From Haloferax mediterranei ATCC 33500 (GTDB lineage: Archaea > Halobacteriota > Halobacteria > Halobacteriales > Haloferacaceae): 64,000 bases of DNA. Every line of letters starts with the position of its first letter. The first letter of the stretch is position 1. This document shows positions 1 through 7,554 of this stretch, one piece after another. The DNA lies in NCBI RefSeq assembly GCF_000306765.2, contig NC_017941.2, positions 2,356,001-2,420,000 on the forward strand, given 5' to 3'. The translations under genes were made by a program, and so were the position numbers. The notes below the pieces were generated by a model that was not told the DNA's origin, did no database searches, and saw nothing but the letters and a program-made list of their open reading frames with translations.

Positions 1-59
1 AGTTGGTCGGGGAATAGCAATTCAACCAGACCGAACAGGACGAACAGTGCTCGAATCAT
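1..59 (-). CDS. Start of a small membrane protein, cut by the left edge
   Basis: An ATG read on the minus strand at 59-57 opens a frame that runs off the window. The visible 19 residues are MIRALFVLFGLVELLFPDQ, a hydrophobic N-terminal segment. Small haloarchaeal membrane proteins often start this way, with a first transmembrane helix ending in a V-E-x-L-x-P motif. The reading is in frame to base 3 with no stop. Only the N-terminus is present, so neither the length nor the function can be judged. It is transcribed away from the UspA gene. Confidence 0.55.
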   Translation of the reverse strand, partial: MIRALFVLFGLVELLFPDQ

Positions 60-425
60 ACGAAAACGTAGGCGCGCAATCAGTGAAAAGCTGCTGTCGG
101 TTCCCACGGTACGAGAGTAGTGGCGGGACGGCCTCGGTCACGATTCGGCTTCATGTCACAACACCACAGTACGTCTTTGACGACAACTCCGGGGCGAACC
201 ACATCAGCACGCCTGCGAGGAGTTGATACTTCAGAAGTCCGAGTGAAGTCTCCGCGCCCGAGAGACACGTGATTGAACAAATAAGGCTGTGTGGAAATCA
301 GAGACGAGTGCAACAACAGTGAGAGTGGTTCTACGTGATTTTCGCAACCCCGTTGTCAACCAGAAGTTCCCACCGAGCGGGAACTGGCAAATAGAGTGAT
401 AGGCTTCCAGCCTAACATCCAATCG
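60..425. other. Intergenic region, no gene recognised
   Basis: This stretch separates the truncated left-edge gene from the UspA gene, which are divergent, so promoters for both should lie here. Open frames exist on the minus strand, but their translations are arginine- and proline-rich and look like non-coding reading of GC-rich DNA. The sequence acgtgatt occurs twice, near 267 and 335. I see no RNA gene and no strong inverted repeat. Confidence 0.5.
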
Positions 426-854
426 ATGTACGATACTATCCTCGTGCCAATCGACGGAAGCGACTCGATGATGCCGGTCGTCGAAGACGCTGCGGCCCTC
501 GCTGCCGAGCGTGATGCCTCCGTCTACCTTCTCTACGTCCTCGACAAACGAGCCTTCCTGACGCTTGCCGATGACCGACTTGACGAAGTGTACGAGGAAC
601 TCGAAGCACAGGGCGAGGCCGCCCTCGAAGCGGCCGCAGAAATCATGGCAGAACACGGTGTCGACGCCGAGACCATGCTCCGCCGCGGCGACCCGGCAAA
701 CGAGATTCTCTCGTTCGCCGGTGAAATCGATGCGGACCTCATCTCGATGGGAACCCACGCCCGGTTCGAAGACAACATCCTCGGAAGTGTCTCGCGCTCG
801 GTCGTCACTGAGTCGGACATCCCCGTGCTCACGACCCCAATCGAGGCACGCTGA
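426..854 (+). CDS. Universal stress protein, UspA family
   Basis: This 142-residue single-domain protein starts MYDTILVPIDGSD, the usual first beta strand and loop of UspA proteins. The ATG at 426 was chosen because an upstream in-frame ATG at 396 would add ten residues before this conserved start. The C-terminal nucleotide motif of the family is G-x2-G-x9-G-[ST]. Here it reads GTHA...LGSVS, so the second glycine is alanine, and ATP binding may be altered or lost. Haloarchaea carry many UspA paralogs, usually as cytosolic homodimers in stress responses; the specific role is unknown. It appears monocistronic. Confidence 0.9.
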   Translation: MYDTILVPIDGSDSMMPVVEDAAALAAERDASVYLLYVLDKRAFLTLADDRLDEVYEELEAQGEAALEAAAEIMAEHGVDAETMLRRGDPANEILSFAGEIDADLISMGTHARFEDNILGSVSRSVVTESDIPVLTTPIEAR

Positions 855-965
855 CTGCGACTCGGTTCGATGGCTCTCACGCGCAACTGACGTAACGGTA
901 GTTCCCCGCAACTGAGAGAGCGCCGGTCCACCACCGGCGTCTCGGACTGCTTATCGAAGCACGTG

Positions 966-1238
966 CTACAGGCGAAGGAACAACAGGACCAGTCCGTACA
1001 GCGTCGATGGCACACCGAGGAGCAGGAGCCCGACGCTTATTACAATCGCTTGGCCGTTTACCCCCGGAATCGACCCGGCCGCGGCGATATACATGCCGGA
1101 GAGTCCTGATAGGATGTCGAACGTAAGAACGAGAACAGCGGCACAGAACGCGGCTGCTCCGGAGAAAATGAGTACGAACGAGGTGAACGACGGTTTCTGT
1201 CGTGGGGAATGGTGGTGAGTGGAGTAACCACGGGACAT
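966..1238 (-). CDS. Small two-helix membrane protein
   Basis: The 90-residue product starts MSRGYSTHHHSPRQK, followed by two hydrophobic segments, roughly residues 20-45 and 60-88, ending in LVLLFLRL. The frame could extend upstream to a TTG at 1262, but the ATG at 1238 gives a typical basic cytoplasmic tail before the first helix. No family is recognised. The gene is convergent with UspA and lies alone. It is probably a haloarchaeal membrane protein of unknown function. Confidence 0.6.
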   Translation of the reverse strand: MSRGYSTHHHSPRQKPSFTSFVLIFSGAAAFCAAVLVLTFDILSGLSGMYIAAAGSIPGVNGQAIVISVGLLLLGVPSTLYGLVLLFLRL

Positions 1239-1434
1239 ATCCCAGAGTACGACACTAACCAAGTTTGTTACATGTCGACTAGCGGCAAATTCTCGTCGTT
1301 AGAAGGGTCCTACTGCGCTGAAACGGGGTTTGGTTGAGGACATACCGTCATCGGACTCACCGGGCTGTGTTTGTGACTGAAGTCGACGCCACCAACGTCA
1401 CTCCGACTGCACGGTGTCGTTGCTGTCCGTCCGA

Positions 1435-1857
1435 CTACGCGTCGTCGCCGTCTCCGTCCGCATCTTCGTCCGGTTCGAAGTCGAGCGCGACCGAGTTGAT
1501 ACAGAACCGTTTGCCCGTCGGTTCCGGGCCGTCGTCGAAGACGTGTCCGAGGTGGCCATCACAGGTCGAACAGACGACTTCGGTGCGGTCCATGCCGTGG
1601 CTCCGGTCGCGTCGGAGTTCGATGTTCGAATCCTCGGCGGCGTAGAAACTCGGCCACCCACAGTGGGAGTCGTACTTCGTGTCCGACGTGAACAACTCGG
1701 TTCCGCATCCAGTACACCGATAGATGCCGTCGTCGCTGCGGTCGACGTGCTCGCCAGAGAATCGCGGTTCGGTTCCCTGTTCACGGAGGACGCGATACGC
1801 CTCGTCAGAGAGTCGTTCGCGCCACTCGGACTCTGAGAGACTGAAATTGTTGCTCAT
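1435..1857 (-). CDS. msrB: Peptide-methionine (R)-S-oxide reductase MsrB
   Basis: MsrB reduces the R epimer of methionine sulfoxide in proteins, repairing oxidative damage in the cytosol. The 140-residue protein has the full SelR domain. Two zinc-binding pairs are visible, Cys48/Cys51 (CTGC) and Cys96/Cys99 (CSTC). The conserved motifs HCGWPSF and DGHLGHVF are present, and the catalytic cysteine is Cys119 in the motif RFCINSVAL. The C-terminus is an Asp-rich tail, a common haloarchaeal adaptation. No msrA is adjacent. The gene is monocistronic, and its start is followed upstream by a 28-bp tandem repeat. Confidence 0.96.
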   Translation of the reverse strand: MSNNFSLSESEWRERLSDEAYRVLREQGTEPRFSGEHVDRSDDGIYRCTGCGTELFTSDTKYDSHCGWPSFYAAEDSNIELRRDRSHGMDRTEVVCSTCDGHLGHVFDDGPEPTGKRFCINSVALDFEPDEDADGDGDDA

Positions 1858-1890
1858 ACGGGTTCAAAAGTACTCCGAGCGGAAAGGCAC

Positions 1891-1974
1891 GTCGGCTATT
1901 CGAGTCAGAAACGGTAACGTCGGCTATTCGAGTCAGAAACGGTAACGTCGGCTATTCGAGTCAGAAACGGTATC
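1891..1974. repeat. 28-bp direct tandem repeat, three copies
   Basis: Three head-to-tail copies of a 28-bp unit starting gtcggctattcgagtcagaa occupy 1891-1918, 1919-1946 and 1947-1974. The first two are identical and the third differs at one position near its end (tatc for taac). The array lies between the msrB start codon and the end of the gene at 2004. It is 34 bp upstream of msrB and so could sit in that promoter. It looks like a recent slippage or unequal-crossover expansion. Confidence 0.95.
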
Positions 1975-2003
1975 GGCTAGCCGCACACGGAAGAAATCGT
2001 CAC

Positions 2004-2420
2004 CTATTCGCGCCGGAGGAACTCGGGCAGTCGAAGCTGAGAGAAGTCATCAGTCCCGGCGTCGAGCACGTCAATTCGGTCGACAGCCTTCGGGATGCCC
2101 TGTTTATCCGTGGGCTTTTGCATCGACACGTCGGCACGTCCTGTCGTCGATGGGGTAGCGTTCTCGTCGACGAGGGCCTCCCACACGTCCTGTTTCGAGT
2201 CATATTCGCCCTTGTTGCGAGCAACGCGCTGTTTTCCCTCCTCGAATGCGAGTTGGAGAACGCTACGACCGTACGCAGTCCCCGCCTGTCGGCGAATGCG
2301 TTCAAATTCCCCTCGGTTCGGGTAGCCGAGAGCGCTGGAGACACCGAGTGCGTACATCCGGCGGATGGCCTCTTCGTCCGAAATCGTCCGCCAATCCGTC
2401 CCATAGACCCGTTCGTACAT
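2004..2420 (-). CDS. Haloarchaeal conserved hypothetical, partner of the KaiC-like ATPase
   Basis: The 138-residue soluble protein starts MYERVYGTDWRTISDEEA at the ATG at 2420. The frame is open further upstream, but that part overlaps the ATPase gene in another frame. The N-terminal half is basic and amphipathic, with the segment GEFERIRRQAGTAYGRSVLQ. The C-terminal half is low-complexity and ends in LRLPEFLRRE. It follows the KaiC-like gene by 8 bp on the same strand and is probably co-transcribed. No domain is recognised. A role with the ATPase is inferred only from the operon. Confidence 0.7.
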   Translation of the reverse strand: MYERVYGTDWRTISDEEAIRRMYALGVSSALGYPNRGEFERIRRQAGTAYGRSVLQLAFEEGKQRVARNKGEYDSKQDVWEALVDENATPSTTGRADVSMQKPTDKQGIPKAVDRIDVLDAGTDDFSQLRLPEFLRRE

Positions 2421-2428
2421 AATTCTCC

Positions 2429-3133
2429 TCAGAGGTCGACCTTCGAGCGTGGGTTGACCACAAGCCCGTTGTCGGTGAAGTTGAGCGACCGGATGTCGCA
2501 ATCGATGTTCGTCCCGCGCATCTTGATGACCTGGATACCACGAGTCATCCCCGTCGCTTCGAGATAGTTGTGGAAGAACACGACGCCGTGGGCCAGGAAG
2601 TGTTCGTCGGAGTACGACGACGGGTCGGTCATCTCCGAGATGAGAAGTGTCGTCGCGTCACCCTGCTTGAGCGCCGTGAGGAACCGCGTCATCTCCTCGG
2701 ACCCGTTGGCGAAGAACAGACGGAGAAGCATCGTCGAGTCGATGACGAGACGGTCGACCTGTCGGGAGTTGACGAAGGCGACAATCTTGTCGGTGAGACT
2801 CTGGACACTCGACGCACTGCCGCCTTGGGAGAACTGGTTGAGGATGTGTTTGCCCTTCGGACTCACGAGGTTGATAAACCGGAACCCCTCCGAACTCGCG
2901 AGCGCCTCGAACCCGAAGTCAAAACTTGACATATCGTTGATTAGTTCGTCTTCGGTCTCGTGCATGGTGATGTACATACACTTCTCACCGTTTCGAAGTC
3001 CTTCGGCGATAAACTGTGCCGTAAACGTCGTCTTTCCACTCCCTGGTGGTCCGCTCAACACATACAGGCGTCGCGGAAGGAAGCCACCCTGGATGAGTTC
3101 GTCGAACCCGCTTACCCCACTCGGAATCCGCAT
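2429..3133 (-). CDS. KaiC/RadA-like RecA-superfamily ATPase
   Basis: This 234-residue protein is a single KaiC domain. It opens with RIPSGVSGFDELIQGG, the family start that precedes Walker A, here GPPGSGKTT with Lys34. The Walker B strand is DRLVIDS, and a glutamate-rich segment MHETEDELINDM follows the first strand after Walker A, as in archaeal KaiC/GvpD-type proteins. Archaeal single-domain KaiC homologs are thought to act in signalling rather than as a circadian clock. The gene is first in a two-gene unit with the 138-residue hypothetical. Substrate and partner are unknown. Confidence 0.88.
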   Translation of the reverse strand: MRIPSGVSGFDELIQGGFLPRRLYVLSGPPGSGKTTFTAQFIAEGLRNGEKCMYITMHETEDELINDMSSFDFGFEALASSEGFRFINLVSPKGKHILNQFSQGGSASSVQSLTDKIVAFVNSRQVDRLVIDSTMLLRLFFANGSEEMTRFLTALKQGDATTLLISEMTDPSSYSDEHFLAHGVVFFHNYLEATGMTRGIQVIKMRGTNIDCDIRSLNFTDNGLVVNPRSKVDL

Positions 3134-3223
3134 GTTCGGACACTCCGTGCGTCCTATTATAATCGTTCCGGGACTGGTCTCAAAATTGAGACTTCGTAGG
3201 CGCCGATTCCCCCGGGTGACAAG

Positions 3224-4000
3224 TCATTCCGGAAACAGTTCGACTTCGGCTTCGATGCTATCGATGGCGGCGACATCGGTCTCGTCGAGTTCCAGTTCGA
3301 CCGCCTCCAAGTTCGTTCGGAGATGGCGCTCGCTCGACGCCTTCGGAATGGAGCACAGACCCTTCGCGGCCAGCCACGCGAGACTCACGGTTTCGGGGGT
3401 CGTGTCGTGTTTCTCCGCGACATCGACGACCTCGTCTACCTCGCGGACGCGCCCGCCAGCGAGCGGCGAGTAGGCGACCACATCGTAATCGTGTTCTTCG
3501 GCGTGGTCGAGGAGTTCAGGGCGCTGGAACAGCGGATGAGACTCCGTCTGGTGGGCGACAAGCGGCGCGTCGAGTAGGTCGACCGCCTCGTCCAGTTCGG
3601 AGACGGTGAAGTTGCTGACACCGACAGCGCGGGCGAGACTGTCGTCGACGAGTTCGTCGAACGCGGAAAGCGTCGATTCGGGGTCGTACGTCTCGATTGG
3701 TCGGTGGACGTACAGCAAGTCCACGTAGTCCGTCCCCAGTCGGTCGAGACTCTCGCGGGTCGTCCGAAGCACGTCGTCGTACGCGAGGCTGTCGGCCCAG
3801 ACTTTGGTCGCGAGAAATACGTGCTTCCGCGGGACCTCGGCGGCCGCGATGGCGTCGCCGACGACGGCTTCGTTCTCGTAAATCTGGGCGGTGTCGATGT
3901 GACGGTAGCCCATCTCCAGCGCCGTCGTCACGGCGGCGGCTTCCTCGGGCGTGTCGAGACCCATCGTTCCGAGTCCGATTCGGGGGATAGAGCGGCTCAT
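3224..4000 (-). CDS. Aldo/keto reductase
   Basis: The 258-residue protein is a compact (beta/alpha)8 aldo/keto reductase of the 2,5-diketo-gluconate reductase type. The catalytic tetrad is complete: Asp36, Tyr41 (HIDTAQIYENE), Lys66 (ATKVW) and His99 (LLYVHRP). The NADPH-binding end shows GVSNF and IPKASS. Its start overlaps the stop of the HAD phosphatase gene by four bases (ATGA at 4000-3997), so the two are translationally coupled. It reduces a carbonyl to an alcohol with NADPH; the substrate cannot be read from sequence. It may be involved in sugar or aldehyde metabolism with the phosphatase. Confidence 0.92.
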   Translation of the reverse strand: MSRSIPRIGLGTMGLDTPEEAAAVTTALEMGYRHIDTAQIYENEAVVGDAIAAAEVPRKHVFLATKVWADSLAYDDVLRTTRESLDRLGTDYVDLLYVHRPIETYDPESTLSAFDELVDDSLARAVGVSNFTVSELDEAVDLLDAPLVAHQTESHPLFQRPELLDHAEEHDYDVVAYSPLAGGRVREVDEVVDVAEKHDTTPETVSLAWLAAKGLCSIPKASSERHLRTNLEAVELELDETDVAAIDSIEAEVELFPE

Positions 4001-4698
4001 TGTGTCGTCTCTTCGTCGGTAAGGCTGGGGCCACCCGCAACTGGGACGCCGTCGATATCGAGTAGGTCGTCGAGACCGCCAATCTCGTGTGTCGGGTCGG
4101 GCGATGGTGTGTGGTCAGCACGGTGGCCGCGGCGGATGAACGCCGAGTCGACACCTGCGGCCCGGGCCGCGACGATGTCGCTGTCGCTGTCACCGACGAA
4201 AAGCGGCGAGTTGACGCCGAGGTCCGACATCGCGCGTTCGATGTAGTACGGTTCGGGCTTCTTCCGGTGCAGACTCGTCATCGACGGTTCGCGGCCGTAA
4301 GCAGTCCCGAACAGGTCGGTCGCATCGAGGTGGTCGAGCACGTAGTCGATGGTCGCCTGTTGGTTGCTGGAGACGATTCCCATCGGGGCGTCGATACGCC
4401 GGATGGCGTCGAAGTCGTCGTATGGCACTTTTCGCCCGTCGTTGACGGCCTCTTTCTGGGCGGCCGAGGCGATTTCGTCGCGGACGCGAAACAGCGTTTC
4501 GGGGTCGAGGTCGTACGCGCCAGCGACGGCGTGTACGTCGGCGGGCGTGACGTGGATGACCATCCGCTCGACGTGGTCTGGGTCGGGGTCCGTGACGCCG
4601 AGTTCGTCGAATGCATCCCACGTCGCATCGTGGAGGAGCGAAAGGTCGACGAGCGTGGTCAACACGCCGTCGTGGTCAAAGATGACCGAGTCGTACAT
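3997..4698 (-). CDS. HAD-superfamily hydrolase, phosphoglycolate phosphatase-like
   Basis: The 233-residue protein has the HAD motifs in order. Motif I is FDHDGV with nucleophile Asp8 and acid/base Asp10, motif II is VSSNQQ, a lysine follows in HRKKPEPYY, and motif IV is GDSDSDI. A helical cap domain lies between motifs I and II, as in subfamily I phosphatases of the Gph/PGMB type. It dephosphorylates a small phosphorylated metabolite in the cytosol. It is upstream of and overlaps the aldo/keto reductase gene, which suggests a shared pathway. The exact substrate is unknown. Confidence 0.88.
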   Translation of the reverse strand: MYDSVIFDHDGVLTTLVDLSLLHDATWDAFDELGVTDPDPDHVERMVIHVTPADVHAVAGAYDLDPETLFRVRDEIASAAQKEAVNDGRKVPYDDFDAIRRIDAPMGIVSSNQQATIDYVLDHLDATDLFGTAYGREPSMTSLHRKKPEPYYIERAMSDLGVNSPLFVGDSDSDIVAARAAGVDSAFIRRGHRADHTPSPDPTHEIGGLDDLLDIDGVPVAGGPSLTDEETTQ

Positions 4699-4851
4699 AC
4701 ACGCTGTCCGTCGTCGAGAACTGAATCGTTTTCGTCTCCGGACATCGGCTTTCCACAGTGATTCCCCATCCCGCCGCGTTAGGAGCCTTTTAGCGCCTCG
4801 AAGTCCACAGGTTCAGACAATGCTGGCTGGACTCACACGCGAGGGGTCAAC

Positions 4852-5886
4852 ATGACTCGTGACGTGTGCATCGTCGGAGCGGGTGCCGCGGGGGCTGGCG
4901 CGGCGTACGCACTGCGCGATACGAATTCGAACGTGACAATTCTCGAAAAGAGCCGCGGAGTGTGCGGGCGCGCCGCGACCCGCCGAAAAAACGGCTGTCG
5001 ATACGACCACGGCGCGAACTACATCAAAAATCACGACCAGCGGACGACGCAACTCATCCGCGACCTTGGTGAAGACGGACTCGTCGACGTCGAAAAGCCC
5101 GTCTGGACGTTCGACGGCGACGGCGTCATCTCCACAGGCGATGCGCGCGACCAGTACAAGTGGTCGTGGACCGAGGGAATCACCCAACTGGCGAAGCGAC
5201 TGCTCGCACAAACCGATGCGGCTGTCGAACGCGAGACACAAGTCGCCGCCATCGACCACAACCCGGACACCGGATACTGGTCTGTCGTCGACGCAACGGG
5301 AACACGGCGCGGGCCGTTCGACGTCGTCCTGTTGACGCCACCGGCCCCGCAGACGGCCGCAATCCTCACCGAAACAGGGTGGGGCAACCAGTGCATGGTC
5401 GGCCTCCGCGAGGCCATCGGAAGCGTCGAATACCGGACGATTCGAACGATTGTGCTCCACTACCCGTTCGAGCGCGAAGAACCGTGGTACGCGCTCGTCA
5501 ACACCGACAAGGAACACGATATCGGCTGGGTCGCACGCGAGGAGTGCAAGGACGGCCACGTGCCCGATGGCGAGAGTCTCCTCGTCGTGCAACTGAGTCC
5601 CGAATGGTCGACAGAACACTACGATGACCCACTCTCAGAGGTTGCCCCCGATGTGGCAGACATGGTCGCGGCCCTCCTCGACGACGACCGACTCCGCGAC
5701 CCTGACTGGGTCGATGACCAGGGCTGGCGGTATGCACTCCCTAACGGCGTTGCCAACCGCGAAATCATTCGCCGTGGGGAGCCGAACGGACTGTACTTCG
5801 CGGGCGACTGGACGGTCGGCGAGGGACGGGTTCACGCCGCCCTCTGGAGCGGTATCGAAGCGGGCGAGCGAATCGCTAACGGCTGA
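4852..5886 (+). CDS. FAD-dependent oxidoreductase, renalase / amine-oxidase-like
   Basis: The 344-residue protein begins with a dinucleotide-binding fold, motif VGAGAAGAGAA (glycines 9, 11, 14), with Glu32 at the end of the second strand to bind the FAD ribose. A GRAATRR arginine-rich segment follows, as in amine oxidase and renalase proteins, and the C-terminus carries the second FAD motif YFAGDWTVGEGRVHAAL. Bacterial and archaeal relatives oxidise NAD(P)H isomers or amines; the substrate here cannot be assigned. The stop codon shares one base with the next start (TGATG), so it is coupled to the small membrane protein downstream. Confidence 0.85.
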   Translation: MTRDVCIVGAGAAGAGAAYALRDTNSNVTILEKSRGVCGRAATRRKNGCRYDHGANYIKNHDQRTTQLIRDLGEDGLVDVEKPVWTFDGDGVISTGDARDQYKWSWTEGITQLAKRLLAQTDAAVERETQVAAIDHNPDTGYWSVVDATGTRRGPFDVVLLTPPAPQTAAILTETGWGNQCMVGLREAIGSVEYRTIRTIVLHYPFEREEPWYALVNTDKEHDIGWVAREECKDGHVPDGESLLVVQLSPEWSTEHYDDPLSEVAPDVADMVAALLDDDRLRDPDWVDDQGWRYALPNGVANREIIRRGEPNGLYFAGDWTVGEGRVHAALWSGIEAGERIANG

Positions 5887-6227
5887 TGAGAACGAGTATG
5901 ACAGTAGCCCTCGGCGAAACCACAATCGTCGTGGCGGTACTGATGCTCACGGGACTGGGTCTCTGTTATCTCGGCTATCGCATCCGGTATCTGAAGGACT
6001 ATCATCTGATTGCCGGGTACCGGTCGGAGGAGGTCGCCGACGCGGACAGTCTCGCGCGACTGGTCGGCGGCGGGACGATTGTCATCGGTCTCGTCACACT
6101 CCTTTACGGGGCCGGAGCCATCGTGCTTCGAGCAGGCGACACCTACTGGCTCAGCTACACTGTCCTCGTACTCGTCTCTGCGGGCTACCTCTCGGTGCAG
6201 AGTCGGCAGTACGCGGCCGAGACGTGA
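5886..6227 (+). CDS. Small membrane protein, DUF3784-like
   Basis: The 113-residue protein has three likely transmembrane segments, roughly residues 10-30, 60-82 and 88-105. Between the first two lies the motif RYLKDYHLIAGYRSE, which resembles the cytoplasmic loop of DUF3784 proteins. The function of that family is unknown. Its ATG overlaps the stop of the FAD oxidoreductase gene by one base, so the two form an operon. It may help anchor or supply the oxidoreductase, but that is only an inference from the coupling. Confidence 0.75.
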   Translation: MRTSMTVALGETTIVVAVLMLTGLGLCYLGYRIRYLKDYHLIAGYRSEEVADADSLARLVGGGTIVIGLVTLLYGAGAIVLRAGDTYWLSYTVLVLVSAGYLSVQSRQYAAET

Positions 6228-6571
6228 GCAAAAGTTGGGTGCCATCTGCTTCAGGTTTCTTCGTGAAGTGAGCGACCGCGCGGCCAGCGTCGTTCACTCG
6301 ACCCTCCGCGTCGAACGTCGCGGCGAGGGTTTCGAGCCCGGCCGTGGATGCCATATGCAAACAATCGACAGAAGAATTCCTAAACGTTCGCTGAATTGAA
6401 TTTATGTACGCAGAGGGGACAGTTCGCGGATAGCAGAAACAATTCACGGATACGCGAGAGCATTCAAAACGGTGCTGTCCTCGAAGGCCAGACCCAACAG
6501 GATGTTGTCGTGTCGGATGGTACTAGCTAGCACACTTCTGGCATGTCTTTTTCGTTACCGAACTCTAACGA
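6228..6571. other. Intergenic region with a possible short minus-strand frame
   Basis: Most of this region shows nothing recognisable. On the minus strand an ATG at 6354 opens a 67-codon frame starting MASTAGLETLAATFDAEG. Its first 40 codons have the GC-rich third positions of real genes, but the rest overlaps the preceding gene and loses that signature. It may be a short or decayed gene; I do not call it. The right end, near 6548, has a T-rich stretch that could be promoter for the PHP gene. Confidence 0.35.
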
Positions 6572-7447
6572 GTGAGTGTGTCCACGCTGACCGTTCGCAT
6601 CGACCCTCACGTCCACTCGGAAGGTTCATACGACGCACACGACCCGGTCGAGCTTATCTTAGAGCAGGCCGCGGAGATTGGACTGGACGCCGTCGTCGTC
6701 ACCGACCACGACGTTATCGACGAGTCCATCCGAGCGGCGCAACTCGCACCGATGTACGGTCTCGTCGGTATCCCCGGTGTGGAAGTTTCGACGGCTGACG
6801 GCCATCTTCTGGCCCTCGGCGTGGAGGAGCTACCCCCGCGCCGTCGACCGCTCGACGAGACCGCTCGTTGGGTTCGCGAGCGCGGTGGCGTCGCAATCGT
6901 TCCCCACCCGTTCCAGCGGAGTCGGCACGGCGTCCGACGCAAGCGACTCGGCCGATACGACGACGCCGCCCGCGGCGACGCCTTCGACGCCATCGAGACG
7001 TACAACTCGTGGCTGTTCACCGGGTACAAGAACCGCCGCGCCCGCCGGTTCGCCAGAAAGCGTCAGTATCCCAGTGTTGCCGGAAGTGACGCCCACAACG
7101 TCGGATACGTCGGACGTGCCTACACGGAGATGGAGATTCCCGACGTGTCTCGGGCTTCGCTCACGGCCGACCACATTCTCGACGCCATCCGCGACGGTTC
7201 GACGCAGGTTCAGGGCCGCCGGACGCCGATTCCGACGAGTACGAAACACTACGCGGGTGCGGCGGGGCGCAAATCCGCGTACTACGCCAAACGGGGCGCG
7301 TTGGGAAGCGCCATTCTCGCCAAGAAAGGCGCATTTAAATCCGGGTACTACGCGAAAATCGGCGCGCTGAAAAGCGGGTCGCTCGCGAAGACCGGTGCCG
7401 TACAGGCCGCACGAATGCTCTACCGCGTTTCGCCGTTCTCGCAGTAA
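6572..7447 (+). CDS. PHP-domain phosphoesterase with C-terminal 11-residue repeats
   Basis: The 291-residue protein is a PHP-family metal-dependent phosphoesterase. Metal-ligand motifs are visible: DPHVHSEGS near the N-terminus (His13, His15), VVTDHDVID, GVEVSTADGHLLALG, a histidine in IVPHPFQ, and GSDAHN. Archaeal PHP proteins hydrolyse phosphate esters such as oligonucleotides or AMP derivatives. The start is GTG at 6572; a GTG two codons later is equally possible. The C-terminus (residues 234-277) is four consecutive 11-residue units with pattern [KG]-S-x3-A-K-x-G-A-[LFV], a basic tail that is unusual for the family. The gene is monocistronic. Confidence 0.87.
   Translation: MSVSTLTVRIDPHVHSEGSYDAHDPVELILEQAAEIGLDAVVVTDHDVIDESIRAAQLAPMYGLVGIPGVEVSTADGHLLALGVEELPPRRRPLDETARWVRERGGVAIVPHPFQRSRHGVRRKRLGRYDDAARGDAFDAIETYNSWLFTGYKNRRARRFARKRQYPSVAGSDAHNVGYVGRAYTEMEIPDVSRASLTADHILDAIRDGSTQVQGRRTPIPTSTKHYAGAAGRKSAYYAKRGALGSAILAKKGAFKSGYYAKIGALKSGSLAKTGAVQAARMLYRVSPFSQ
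7271..7402 (+). repeat. Four 33-bp coding repeats in the PHP protein
   Basis: Four consecutive 11-codon units read KSAYYAKRGAL, GSAILAKKGAF, KSGYYAKIGAL and KSGSLAKTGAV. The protein pattern is better conserved than the DNA, so the repeat is old and under selection for the peptide. Each unit carries one or two basic residues on a small hydrophobic background, which would form an amphipathic, membrane- or nucleic-acid-binding helix. Confidence 0.85.
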
Positions 7448-7554
7448 TTCATCGTCCGATTGCTCCGTGGCACGACTACAACAACAGTGACCGGCAGGTC
7501 TGGCGGGAAGAAAGCGTCATGTTGGCCGGTATCTCACTCGTCCGGCCCGGTAGC

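Noticed and set aside
231..911. 226-residue minus-strand frame opposite UspA
   Set aside because: It is the antisense shadow of the UspA gene, with composition set by that gene's codon usage.
6151..6447. 98-residue minus-strand frame between 6151 and 6447
   Set aside because: Only the middle 40 codons look coding and the end overlaps a well-supported membrane-protein gene; kept as a remark, not a gene.
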